Shown: positions 15,844-23,691 of the stretch, piece by piece
Layout: every line of letters begins with the position of its first letter
Position numbering within the stretch: the stretch's first letter is position 1
NCBI GenBank assembly: GCA_023429685.1
Contig: JAEZDF010000012.1
Coordinates: forward strand, 1-29,635
Direction: 5' to 3'
Source of the DNA: Bacillota bacterium
GTDB taxonomy: Bacteria; Bacillota; Clostridia; Oscillospirales; Ruminococcaceae
DNA: 29,635 nt
Made by a program: the position numbers and the translations under genes
The notes under the pieces: generated by a model
What the model saw: only the letters and a program-made list of their open reading frames with translations
What the model was told of the DNA's origin: nothing
The model's database searches: none

Positions 15844-16674
15844 ATGTTAGAGCTACCTGAGACTACGACATTGGCAAGCCAGATTGCACAGGTGTTAACG
15901 GGTAAGACCATTAACAAGGTGATTGCAAACAAAACCCTTCATAAAATGATGTGGTTCGAAGGCGACCCAAACAGCTTCTCTGGGCTGCTTACGGGCAGGC
16001 GCGTAACAGGTGCCGATGCGGCAGGCGGTTATGTGAAGATGCGGTGTGAAAACCTGATTGTATCCTTTCAAGACGGCGTGATGCCCCGGTACCATGAACC
16101 GGCTGCGCCTGAGCCGGAGCGGCATCAGCTTTACCTGCGGTTTGACGACGGCAGTGCGCTGAGCGCCGTGGTACGGATGTACGGGGGCATAGGTGTGTTC
16201 GAAGATGGCAACAATAATAACCCGTACTACTGTTGTGCACACCAAAAGCCTTCGCCGCTATCCGACGCGTTTACCCCGCAGTACTTTGCCTCACTACGCG
16301 AGTACAAGAGCAGCGAGAAAAGCTCCATCAAGGCGTTTTTGGCTACCGAGCAACGCATACCGGGGCTGGGGAACGGAACGTTGCAGGACATTCTGTGGCG
16401 GGCAAGGCTGCACCCCAAGCGCAAGCTGGGCACGCTCACCGACGCGGAGTTTGACGTGCTGTATCACGCAGTCAAACAGGTGCTGCATCGCATGACCGAG
16501 GCGGGCGGGCGCGATACCGAGCGGGATCTGTATGGGAACGCCGGCGGGTACAAAACCGTTCTGCGCGCCGGAGCCGAGCAGGGCTATTGCCCGACATGCG
16601 GCCATGCGATAAAAAAAGAAAGCTACCTTGGCGGCAGCATCTACTATTGTGAGGGCTGCCAAATACAAGAATAA
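15844..16674 (+). CDS. Fpg/Nei-like DNA glycosylase homologue lacking the catalytic proline
   Basis: 276 residues, the normal length for Fpg/Nei. Recognisable parts are the N-terminal beta domain (1-130), the helix-two-turn-helix (about 148-240, with PGLGNGTLQDILWRARLHPKRKLGTLT) and a zinc finger C249-x2-C252-x16-C269-x2-C272. The canonical start MPELPE is here MLELPE, so the N-terminal Pro nucleophile is Leu. The beta-domain Lys region (GKY in Fpg) reads GGY. The zinc-finger loop reads LGGSIYYC rather than GRGTxYC, which removes the DNA-contacting Arg. E3 and E6 remain. I recall Clostridia proteins annotated as endonuclease VIII that begin in a similar way, so this is probably a conserved subfamily with altered or lost lyase chemistry. 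The neighbour is the WYL regulator upstream. Confidence 0.85.
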   Translation: MLELPETTTLASQIAQVLTGKTINKVIANKTLHKMMWFEGDPNSFSGLLTGRRVTGADAAGGYVKMRCENLIVSFQDGVMPRYHEPAAPEPERHQLYLRFDDGSALSAVVRMYGGIGVFEDGNNNNPYYCCAHQKPSPLSDAFTPQYFASLREYKSSEKSSIKAFLATEQRIPGLGNGTLQDILWRARLHPKRKLGTLTDAEFDVLYHAVKQVLHRMTEAGGRDTERDLYGNAGGYKTVLRAGAEQGYCPTCGHAIKKESYLGGSIYYCEGCQIQE

Positions 16675-16773
16675 GCAGAGCGAATGCAAAAAATCGCAGC
16701 CGTACGGTCACTATAAGTACAGAGCCTGAAGAAAAAGGGCGGCTTATGTCGTAATAGATTGGAGGACTACGAT

Positions 16774-17439
16774 TTGAAAAGGATGTTGCTGCTGCTTGCG
16801 GTGCCGATGGTACTGTTTTTTGGCTGTACAAATCAGGAGACGATTCAGTTTACTGGGGTAATCGAGGAGATTCATGAAAACGGTGTGCTGGTGTCGACTG
16901 ACGATCTAGCGTCGAGTGACCGCGCGAGCGTCGGCTTTGCTAAGGAGCTTGAGCCGTTTGGCTTTAACCTGCTGGTGGGACAGACGGTTCGGTTTACCAT
17001 ACTGCCCGAGATTCGGGAAAGTTACCCCGTACAGGTCACCGCCGTAAAACTGGAGTTGCAGGAAAGGCAAGCCGAGCCAGCCGCAGACACGCCAAATAAG
17101 GAGGACAAGCAGGTGAGTAGCCACAGCACTATCGTAAACACCATAACGCCCGAGCAGGCGAAACAGATGATGGACAACAACCCCGACTGCGTTATATTAG
17201 ACGTGCGAACCCAGGAGGAATATGACGAGGGGCACATTGCGGGTGCTGTGTTGTTACCCGATTTTGAAGTAGCCACCCGCGCGCAGGAGGTTTTAACGGA
17301 CAAGGATGCCGTAATCCTCGTATACTGCCGCAGCGGTAGACGCAGCGCACTTGCTGCCAAAGAACTTGCCCAGATGGGGTATACACAGATTCACGACTTT
17401 GGCGGAATCATCGATTGGCCGTATGAAACAATCAAATAG
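16774..17439 (+). CDS. Rhodanese-domain lipoprotein
   Basis: 221 residues from TTG 16774, with GGAGGA 7 bases upstream; an in-frame TTG at 16759 has no site. A lipoprotein signal ends in VLFFGC (Cys18). Residues about 25-95 form a small beta-rich domain (FTGVIEEIHENGVLVS...VGQTVRFTI...VQVTAVKLEL), possibly an OB-like fold of the DUF3221 kind. A linker leads to a single rhodanese domain (121-221) with LDVRTQEEYDEGHIAGAVLLP and the active-site loop CRSGRRS (C185), so it keeps the catalytic Cys. Single-domain rhodaneses transfer or carry sulfane sulfur. Here the enzyme would sit on the outer face of the membrane. The 99-bp gap before it and the 59-bp gap after it allow an operon with the glycosylase-like and yccF genes. 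Confidence 0.88.
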   Translation: MKRMLLLLAVPMVLFFGCTNQETIQFTGVIEEIHENGVLVSTDDLASSDRASVGFAKELEPFGFNLLVGQTVRFTILPEIRESYPVQVTAVKLELQERQAEPAADTPNKEDKQVSSHSTIVNTITPEQAKQMMDNNPDCVILDVRTQEEYDEGHIAGAVLLPDFEVATRAQEVLTDKDAVILVYCRSGRRSALAAKELAQMGYTQIHDFGGIIDWPYETIK

Positions 17440-17498
17440 AAGTAGAAAATACAATAAAACATTAGACAATATTATCATGACAAAAGGCGGGCTGACGA

Positions 17499-17864
17499 AT
17501 GGGATGTATCGGTAATGTACTGTGGTTTTTATTTGGCGGGGTTTGGATAGGTCTGGGTTGGGTGCTACAAGGCATCTTATGGTGTATTACCATAGTCGGC
17601 ATACCGATTGGGGTTCAGTGCTTTAAGTTTGCCAGTGTTGGTTTTTTCCCGTTTGGCAAGGAGGTACAATACGGCGGCGGAGCGGTTTCGCTTTTGCTCA
17701 ACATCATATGGATTCTTATCGGTGGAATTCCGCTCGCTGTAGAGGCGGCAATGATTGGTTGCATCTTTTGCATTACCATCATCGGCATACCGTTTGGCAA
17801 ACAGTGCTTTAAGCTTGCCAAACTAGCGCTTATGCCGTTTGGCGCGTCGGTGGTAAGAATATAA
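17499..17864 (+). CDS. yccF: YccF-domain inner membrane protein
   Basis: 121 residues with two tandem YccF (DUF307) units. Each has a hydrophobic helix and the signature IVGIPIGVQCFKFASVGFFPFG (first copy, about 31-53) or IIGIPFGKQCFKLAKLALMPFG (second, about 94-116). These are the hallmark of the family, a membrane protein of unknown function widespread in bacteria. The start ATG 17499 follows AAAAGGCGG by about 8 bases. The gene ends just before a strong terminator. Nothing else in the context indicates its role. Confidence 0.93.
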   Translation: MGCIGNVLWFLFGGVWIGLGWVLQGILWCITIVGIPIGVQCFKFASVGFFPFGKEVQYGGGAVSLLLNIIWILIGGIPLAVEAAMIGCIFCITIIGIPFGKQCFKLAKLALMPFGASVVRI

Positions 17865-17875
17865 TACAAAAACAC

Positions 17876-17912
17876 ACAACCCCCGTGAGCGGCTATCGCT
17901 CTCGGGGGTTGT
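17876..17912. terminator. Bidirectional terminator between yccF and gerAB
   Basis: ACAACCCCCGTGAGCG (17876-17891) pairs with CGCTCTCGGGGGTTGT (17897-17912) with one mismatch around GCTAT. The minus-strand stem is followed by GTGTTTTTG. The plus-strand tail (AGCTTTATAT) is weaker. Confidence 0.88.
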
Positions 17913-17930
17913 AGCTTTATATCGATAACA

Positions 17931-19049
17931 CTAGGTCTTAGCGGTGGCGGGCTTGAGCTTTCGGTCTTTGATTGCACTGCGAATGACACACACAACAAAG
18001 GCGATAAAGGGAAGCAGCAGGTTAAAGAAGGAGGAGTAGATAGCAGCCGTATTCTTGCCCCATTCAAAGTTGGTTGCGGAGGATTCATGCGCAATAATCG
18101 ACAGCAGTGCCGCAAGCACCCCGATAATTGCAACAATGGGTCGGTACTGCGTCAGCCCCGTTGATTGGGCAATTGCAAGGGAGCACACATAAAGTAGAAC
18201 ACTGACCTTAAAGAACCGCAACACATACAACATCAGTGCGTATAACGTATCCATACGGTTAATGATGTCTCCCAGGTTGATTAAGCGAATCGTCTCAAAG
18301 CCCGGCAATGCAAAATAACCGATGGCGCTCCCAAGTACGAGTATCTCGTACACAACGATAGCCAACAGGCCCAGTGCGCCTAGCGAGTACCCGATTAGAA
18401 AATGTTTACGGACTGTTTTTTGATTATCAACCATCGGGATAATCATCATAAACACAACAAGCTCGCAATAGGGCAGAGCAAGGATGGTATGCGTGCCCTG
18501 AACATAGCTTTTTATAGGCATATTAAAAAACGGCAGCAGGTTTTCGGGGTTTAAATCTTTAATCTGCAATAAGACAAACACCGTCATGCTAACGATTAGT
18601 GTAATGGCAAACAGTGCGGCGAGCCGCGCGATGCTGTCCATGCCCTTGCGAGACAGCAGAATGGGAATGAGAAGAAACAACAGCGCCAATACCTGCGGGG
18701 GGGTGTCAGGCATCATGTAGCCGATGATGAACGAATAGACATCATAGGTATTGAGTGCGATAAGCGAGAAAAAATAGAAGATATACAGCGCCGTAAACAG
18801 CTTGCCCAGTACCCGCCCAAACAGGATGTCGTTTATCTCAATAAGACCCTTACCCGGATGCTTTGACAGGATAAACAGATACATCAGCATGACGGGCAGA
18901 CCGATCAGGTACGCGATAATCACGCCCATCCAGCTGTTTTGCTCCATTACGTCCGAGAAAAAGGCGGTCAGAAGCGACGAGCCCTGAACAAAGGCAAGAA
19001 CGGAGAACAAAAGCTGTCTTGACGTGATGCCTTCCTTGACGATCTTCAT
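17931..19049 (-). CDS. gerAB: Spore germinant receptor B subunit (GerAB family)
   Basis: 372 residues from ATG 19049, chosen because GGGGGAGGG lies about 10 bases upstream and the protein then begins MKIVKEGITSRQL, as is typical for the family. About ten hydrophobic spans are visible, which fits the amino-acid permease-like fold (APC superfamily) of GerAB, the likely germinant-binding subunit in the spore inner membrane. Motifs include QNSWMGVIIAYLIGLPVML, the region PENLLPFF and ALPYCELVVFMMIIPM. It is the last gene of the gerAA-gerAC-D-gerAB cluster and ends at the bidirectional terminator. Expression in the forespore under sigma-G is usual for these genes, but I found no convincing sigma-G promoter. 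The germinant is not deducible. Confidence 0.93.
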   Translation of the reverse strand: MKIVKEGITSRQLLFSVLAFVQGSSLLTAFFSDVMEQNSWMGVIIAYLIGLPVMLMYLFILSKHPGKGLIEINDILFGRVLGKLFTALYIFYFFSLIALNTYDVYSFIIGYMMPDTPPQVLALLFLLIPILLSRKGMDSIARLAALFAITLIVSMTVFVLLQIKDLNPENLLPFFNMPIKSYVQGTHTILALPYCELVVFMMIIPMVDNQKTVRKHFLIGYSLGALGLLAIVVYEILVLGSAIGYFALPGFETIRLINLGDIINRMDTLYALMLYVLRFFKVSVLLYVCSLAIAQSTGLTQYRPIVAIIGVLAALLSIIAHESSATNFEWGKNTAAIYSSFFNLLLPFIAFVVCVIRSAIKDRKLKPATAKT

Positions 19050-19074
19050 ATGCGTGCATCCCTCCCCCAAAGCA

Positions 19075-19293
19075 TTAGTGGTAGCTGATTCTGAGCACGT
19101 CCTCAATCAGACGCTTTGCTTCCATAATAGGGCTTGGCAGGTTTACACCAAAACCAAACAGTACGGTAACGGTTAAGCCAAATATAAACAGAACCAAAAA
19201 AACAGCAAGCTCACGAAACAGACGTTTTTGAATTAAAGGGGGAATCTCAAACACCGCTATAATAATTACCAACGCGGCAAACAAAAAGTCCAA
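19075..19293 (-). CDS. Small two-helix membrane protein, germinant receptor D-subunit-like
   Basis: 72 residues, starting at TTG 19293; no better start exists in frame and the ribosome-binding site is weak. Two hydrophobic helices (about 3-17 and 29-50) are separated by IPPLIQKRLFRELA, followed by a short polar tail. Size, topology and position inside a ger cluster match the small D subunits described for Bacillus receptors such as gerKD, which modulate receptor activity. These are unrelated to the lipoprotein GerD. It lies 25 bp upstream of gerAB. The D-subunit assignment rests on context and topology, not on a signature motif. Confidence 0.75.
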   Translation of the reverse strand: MDFLFAALVIIIAVFEIPPLIQKRLFRELAVFLVLFIFGLTVTVLFGFGVNLPSPIMEAKRLIEDVLRISYH

Positions 19294-19375
19294 ACCCTAC
19301 ACCGTCCCATCTGAGGTGAGTATAGTTAACGCTAAAAAAATGCTGCAAAAATAATCGGGCAAGCCTTACGCAAAA

Positions 19376-20566
19376 CTAAGAGATGAATTTGCTTTGAAGT
19401 TGGGCAGTCTGGGTCAGCTTGCCCGTACCCTTAAGCGTACTGTTTACCGTTATTTCCACATCAAGCTTCGAGAAAATGGTAGACCAGTTATCCGTAAACT
19501 TTTCCCATTCTTTTGGGTGATAGTGCGCAAACTTTAGCCCGAACCCGAAGATGTCTGAACGCATCTCTTGTGCAAGCTTTAGCGCAAGCAATGCCTCCGC
19601 GTGCACATAGTCGGTGAGCTCTCCATTTAGGTATTCCATTGTGGTAGGCTGTGCCTGATTTACAGCGCCCTGCTGGGAGCCGAGGTTCCCGGTCACATCA
19701 ATCTCGACCTTAACCGACGGTGTGCCATCCTCTTTTATTATGGGCTTAATCTTACTTTTCACACGTGAAATTTCGATAGCCACGGCGCCGTCAGAGCCGT
19801 TAAGGTTTACGATGCTGCTTTTTGCGTTTCCAGTAATCCATTGCATTCCCCTGGTCTGCACACCGTTGAGTTCCCCCACCATACGGCCGTCGCCAAAAAC
19901 GGCACAGCCCGCCACGACGCTGGTTGTTCCCGTATCCGTTTTTTCTATGCCTATCATCGGGATAACCGGCACAAAACCGGGACTGATGCGTGCGACTAAA
20001 AAATCAAACAGATCAACATCCGGCGTTTCAGAGGTATTTTGATGCTGGGTCTCAATTAACTGGGTAAAATCGATGGCAGGAGCTTGCTCGAGATAGGGCT
20101 GTTGCTCTAAGGCGTCGAATGCAGTGCCCTTGACCACCATTAAACGCACGGTCATTCGCGATTCAGTGTCGCGTAAAAAAAAGTCAAGGTAGCGGTTAAG
20201 CCCCGATTTTGCTACATCTTCCCCCAAAATAATGACCAGAGTGTGTGGAAAATACAGCTTGCGGGTCATGACGCTGTTATAGTCGCGGATGATGGAAAAA
20301 ACCTCGGTACCATAGTTTTTGATGTTGACGTATGCCTTTTGCTCGCCACTACCACCGCCGCCACCACCGCCGCCAGCTCCGCCGCCTGTCGGCATGGCGG
20401 TATTCTCCACCTGAACCGTCATACAGATTTCATCCGGGGTTCTGCCTTGGTCGATTCCTACACCAAGCACAATTCCAAGCTGGTTGAGCTCGCGGCGGTT
20501 CCAACATCCGACCAGCAACATCAGGCACAGTACCCCTACGGTCAGTCGCAGCATATTCTTGAGCAT
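19376..20566 (-). CDS. gerAC: Spore germinant receptor C subunit, lipoprotein (GerAC family)
   Basis: 396 residues, typical for Ger(x)C proteins. A lipoprotein signal ends in LMLLVGC (Cys21), followed by the family hallmark WNRRELNQLGIVLGVGID. Later matches include DYNSVMTRKLYFPHTLVIILGEDVAKSGLNRYLDFFLRD and the C-terminal region LAQEMRSDIFGFGLKFAHYHPKEW. The protein is anchored to the outer face of the spore inner membrane as part of the receptor. Unusual is a Gly tract at residues 61-74 (11 Gly, 1 Ala, 1 Ser and 1 further Gly), encoded by a run of GGC/GGT codons, in the surface loop after VQVENTAMPT. It follows gerAA after 18 bp. Confidence 0.93.
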   Translation of the reverse strand: MLKNMLRLTVGVLCLMLLVGCWNRRELNQLGIVLGVGIDQGRTPDEICMTVQVENTAMPTGGGAGGGGGGGGSGEQKAYVNIKNYGTEVFSIIRDYNSVMTRKLYFPHTLVIILGEDVAKSGLNRYLDFFLRDTESRMTVRLMVVKGTAFDALEQQPYLEQAPAIDFTQLIETQHQNTSETPDVDLFDFLVARISPGFVPVIPMIGIEKTDTGTTSVVAGCAVFGDGRMVGELNGVQTRGMQWITGNAKSSIVNLNGSDGAVAIEISRVKSKIKPIIKEDGTPSVKVEIDVTGNLGSQQGAVNQAQPTTMEYLNGELTDYVHAEALLALKLAQEMRSDIFGFGLKFAHYHPKEWEKFTDNWSTIFSKLDVEITVNSTLKGTGKLTQTAQLQSKFIS

Positions 20567-20584
20567 AGTGTTGTCGCCTTTCTG

Positions 20585-22198
20585 TTAGTTATTGCTGTTG
20601 TTGGAGTTGTTCTGCTTGTCGTCTTTGCCGGGCAGAGTAATATCCGCCCGTTTTTGGTCGTTCTTAGCAAGCACCGCGGGGCGCCGTATCATCATCCACA
20701 TGGGCAGGCGTACAAAGCTATCCTTCAAATCGCTTGGCTGCAGCGGCGCGTAGGGCGATAAGAATGGTACGCCGAATGAACGAATCGCCGAAAGATGAAT
20801 TAGAATCATCAATAGCCCCGTTACAATTCCTACACCGCCCATCCATGCGCCCAAAATTAGTAGAATATAGCGCATTAGTGTTGCTGCATCCGCTTGCATT
20901 GGTACAACAAAGTTCGCGACGGCGGTAATGGCAACCATAATCACGAGTGGCGCGCTCACAAGTCCTGCAGCAACAGCAGATTGCCCCATAACCAGCGCGC
21001 CGACGATGCTGATGGCCTGACCGACCGGACGTGGCAGCCGAATGCCCGCCTCGCGGATAATTTCAAACGCAAGCAGCAAAACAAGAGCCTCAATAACTGC
21101 GGGGAACGGTACACCTTCGCGCGCAATGGTCATGGAGTAAAGCAGCGGTGTCGGAATCATCTCCTGATGAAAGGTGGTCAGTGCTACATAAACGGCGGGG
21201 GCTAAAACGCTGATAGAAAACGAGATATAGCGCAGCAAACGAAGAAAGGATGAAAAGAAGGGGCTGATGTTATAGTCCTCAGAGGTTTGAAAGCTCTCCA
21301 TAAAAAACATCGGGACCGTCATAACAAACGGCGTACCGTCTATGATGATGGCAACGCGACCCTCAAGAAGCCTGCCCGCCACCACGTCGGGCTTTTCACT
21401 GTTGTTTATGGTGCTAAAAGGGGAGTAGGGGTTGCCCGAAATAAACTGCTCCAGCATGCCTGCGGATAGAATGCTGTCGGTGCTTACCTTGCCAAGCCGC
21501 GTGCGCAGCTCAGTTAGCACCGAATCGCTTGCAAGCCCCTTGATATAGCACAGCATGACGGTGGTACGTGTTTTTCTGCCTATAATAACCGATTCAAACG
21601 CAAGGTCGGGGTTTTTCATCTTGCGGCGCAGCAACGAGGTGTTGGTTCGCAGGCTTTCGGAGAAGCCCTCGCGCGGGCCCTTGATGGTGGTTTCGTTGCC
21701 GGGCTCCTCAATACCGCGTTTCTCCCAGCCGCGTGTGCTCATAACAAGCACCTTGCCAATACCGTCTATAAGAAGCACCGTATCGCCGGATAAAACTCCG
21801 TCCACCACGTCCTGGATATTGCCAGTTTGCTTTGTTTCGGCAATCGTAACAAACGAACGCTCGATGTCGTCGAGTGTCAGCGGTGCACCGTTTTGATTAA
21901 CCGGCAGCTGTTGAGAACGGTACATCATCGGTTCGATGATACACTCGTTAATCAGCTTGGTGTTGGTAAGCCCGTCGATATAAATAATCCCCGCGCTACA
22001 GGTGTGCCCGTGCCCAAACGAAAACTCGCGGTAGATTACATCGTTGCTGTCGCCCAAAATGCCCTTTAAAAGGGTCATGTTTTCTTTGAGCGACTGTTTG
22101 GGCTCACTCTGAGTATTGGCTTGTTCGGGGTGTGGAGGACCTGCGTTTTGTTTTTTCATCAGCCACGTGGCAAATTGGTCTAAATACTCTCGAAACAA
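20585..22198 (-). CDS. gerAA: Spore germinant receptor A subunit (GerAA family)
   Basis: 537 residues from TTG 22198, with AAGGGCGG 7 bases upstream. A soluble N-terminal domain (about 35-300) contains IYIDGLTNTKLINECIIEPM, GDTVLLIDGIGKVLVMSTRGWEKRGIEEP and the highly conserved TIKGPREGFSESLRTNTSLLRRKMKNPDL. Four to five membrane spans follow (about 315-500), with ISFSISVLAPAVYVALTTFHQEMIPTPLL and REAGIRLPRPVGQAISIVGALVMGQSAV, the diagnostic region of GerA/SpoVAF proteins. GerA complexes are nutrient-gated channels in the spore inner membrane. It is the first gene of the cluster. Because the whole receptor is encoded together, it is read as gerAA rather than spoVAF. Confidence 0.94.
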   Translation of the reverse strand: MFREYLDQFATWLMKKQNAGPPHPEQANTQSEPKQSLKENMTLLKGILGDSNDVIYREFSFGHGHTCSAGIIYIDGLTNTKLINECIIEPMMYRSQQLPVNQNGAPLTLDDIERSFVTIAETKQTGNIQDVVDGVLSGDTVLLIDGIGKVLVMSTRGWEKRGIEEPGNETTIKGPREGFSESLRTNTSLLRRKMKNPDLAFESVIIGRKTRTTVMLCYIKGLASDSVLTELRTRLGKVSTDSILSAGMLEQFISGNPYSPFSTINNSEKPDVVAGRLLEGRVAIIIDGTPFVMTVPMFFMESFQTSEDYNISPFFSSFLRLLRYISFSISVLAPAVYVALTTFHQEMIPTPLLYSMTIAREGVPFPAVIEALVLLLAFEIIREAGIRLPRPVGQAISIVGALVMGQSAVAAGLVSAPLVIMVAITAVANFVVPMQADAATLMRYILLILGAWMGGVGIVTGLLMILIHLSAIRSFGVPFLSPYAPLQPSDLKDSFVRLPMWMMIRRPAVLAKNDQKRADITLPGKDDKQNNSNNSNN

Positions 22199-22303
22199 GA
22201 GATAACCGCCCTTTTTAGAAGAATATGAAAAAGCATGTATGTAGTATTTCGCAGCAAAGGCAGATTATACATAAACAGTAGGAAGCATAAACCAGACACA
22301 AAG

Positions 22304-22334
22304 AAAACGCAGAGCATCATGTGCTCTGCGTTTT
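22304..22334 (-). terminator. Terminator of dnaJ
   Basis: AAAACGCAGAGCA (22304-22316) and TGCTCTGCGTTTT (22322-22334) pair perfectly around TCATG. On the minus strand the stem is followed by CTTTGTG. It separates the heat-shock cluster from gerAA. Confidence 0.8.
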
Positions 22335-22355
22335 GCGGTGTTATGTTATATGGGG

Positions 22356-23504
22356 TTACTCGTTTACCCAATCCTTTAGCTTATCAAAAAAGCTCTTGCG
22401 TTTTTCGTAGTTTCCGTCGTCGCTCAGCAGCGACTCAAAATCCTTAAGGGCGTTCTTCTGCTTATTGTTGAGGTTGCGCGGCACCTCAACGGTTACGCGC
22501 ACATACTGGTCGCCGCGGCTTCGCGCATTGATTGCGGTAATGCCCTTGTTCTTTAAGCGGAACACGGTGCCCGACTGCGTACCGGCAGGAACCTCGTACT
22601 CCACCTTGCCGTCGATGGTGGGCACAACGATCTTAGCGCCGAGTGCCGCCTGTGTAAAGGTGATGGGGATGTCGCACCACACATTGTAGCCGTCGCGCTC
22701 AAACAGGGCATCGGGACGAACGGTAACGGTGACGTTCACGTCGCCGGGAGGTCCGCCGTTAAGCCCGTTGTCACCCTGACCGCGAATGGCAAACGTCTGC
22801 CCGTCGTCAATACCGGCGGGTATGGCAATCTCGAGCTTGCGTGCCCGGCGAAGCCGTCCCGCGCCGCCGCATTTTGGACACGGCTTTTTAATCAGCTTAC
22901 CGCGTCCGTTGCAACGAGGGCAGGTCTTGGTGCTCTGTATTACGCCAAACATCGTGCGCTGCGAGGTGCGCACCTGACCGCTGCCACCGCATTCGGAGCA
23001 GGTCTCGGGCGAGCTGCCCTTTTCGGAGCCGGAGCCTGTGCACTCGTCGCACTGCTCGTACCGTGCCACCTCAATCTCCTTGCGGCAGCCCTTAGCCGCC
23101 TCCATAAACGAGATGGAAAGCCCCATTCGGATATCGCCGCCGCGTTGCGGGGCATTGGGGTTGCGAGTGCGCGAGCTTCCGCCCATCCCACCGCCAAAAA
23201 AGCTCTCGAAGATGTCGCCGAGATCGCCAAAATCCATGCCCGCGCCGCCGTATGCGCCGCCACCGCCGTAGCTGGGGTCTACCCCCGCGTGACCAAACTG
23301 GTCGTACTTGCGGCGTTTATCGGCATCGCTTAAGACCTCGTACGCCTCGTTGGCCTCTTTAAACTTGGCTTCCGCTTCTTTATCATTCGGGTTTAAATCA
23401 GGGTGATATTTTTTGGCGAGCACACGGTACGCCTTTTTCATCTCGTCCTCGGTGCAGCCCTTAGACACCCCTAAGACCTCGTAATAGTCTCTCTTGTCAG
23501 GCAA
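22356..23504 (-). CDS. dnaJ: Chaperone DnaJ (Hsp40)
   Basis: 382 residues from TTG 23504, chosen because AAAGGA ends 9 bases upstream and the protein then begins MPDKRDYYEVLGV; the in-frame TTG 23513 abuts the site. The J domain contains HPD at 34-36. A G/F-rich stretch (about 73-110) follows, then four zinc-binding CxxCxGxG repeats (CDECTGSG, CSECGGSG, CPRCNGRG, CPKCGGAG) and the C-terminal substrate-binding domains with VPTIDGKVEYEVPAGTQSGTVFRLKNKGI. It stimulates the DnaK ATPase and delivers unfolded proteins. It is the last gene of the hrcA-grpE-dnaK-dnaJ cluster, but a terminator and an extended -10 promoter lie between dnaK and dnaJ. Confidence 0.97.
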   Translation of the reverse strand: MPDKRDYYEVLGVSKGCTEDEMKKAYRVLAKKYHPDLNPNDKEAEAKFKEANEAYEVLSDADKRRKYDQFGHAGVDPSYGGGGAYGGAGMDFGDLGDIFESFFGGGMGGSSRTRNPNAPQRGGDIRMGLSISFMEAAKGCRKEIEVARYEQCDECTGSGSEKGSSPETCSECGGSGQVRTSQRTMFGVIQSTKTCPRCNGRGKLIKKPCPKCGGAGRLRRARKLEIAIPAGIDDGQTFAIRGQGDNGLNGGPPGDVNVTVTVRPDALFERDGYNVWCDIPITFTQAALGAKIVVPTIDGKVEYEVPAGTQSGTVFRLKNKGITAINARSRGDQYVRVTVEVPRNLNNKQKNALKDFESLLSDDGNYEKRKSFFDKLKDWVNE

Positions 23505-23579
23505 GGTTATCAATCCTTTCCCAGGGAAGTTGCAAATGTAATAGCGACTGCATCTAATACAGCCAAAGTCGCCCTTCGA

Positions 23580-23588
23580 ATTATATCA
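23580..23588 (-). promoter_or_regulatory. Extended -10 promoter predicted for dnaJ
   Basis: The minus strand reads TGATATAAT (TATAAT at 23580-23585 with the TGn extension). No good -35 is visible at 17 bases. It lies between the dnaK terminator and the dnaJ start. Confidence 0.45.
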
Positions 23589-23643
23589 TACCGCCGCGCT
23601 AAATAATACAGTTCTCGGGCAAAAACAGCACAAAAACCAAAGG

Positions 23644-23669
23644 CAAGGGCGGGATGGCTCCCGCCCTTG
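23644..23669 (-). terminator. Intrinsic terminator after dnaK
   Basis: CAAGGGCGGGA (23644-23654) and TCCCGCCCTTG (23659-23669) pair perfectly around TGGC. On the minus strand the stem is followed by CCTTTGGTTTTTG. It is probably partial, or separates dnaJ as its own unit. Confidence 0.8.
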
Positions 23670-23691
23670 GTAAGGTTATTAAAGCTGAGAA

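Noticed and set aside
22218..22252. Sigma-G promoter for the ger cluster (GAAATA...CATATTC on the minus strand)
   Set aside because: The -10 and -35 both deviate from consensus and the spacing only roughly fits; not strong enough to annotate.
22180..22371. 63-codon minus-strand frame between dnaJ and gerAA
   Set aside because: It spans the dnaJ terminator and overlaps the gerAA start; no ribosome-binding site was seen.
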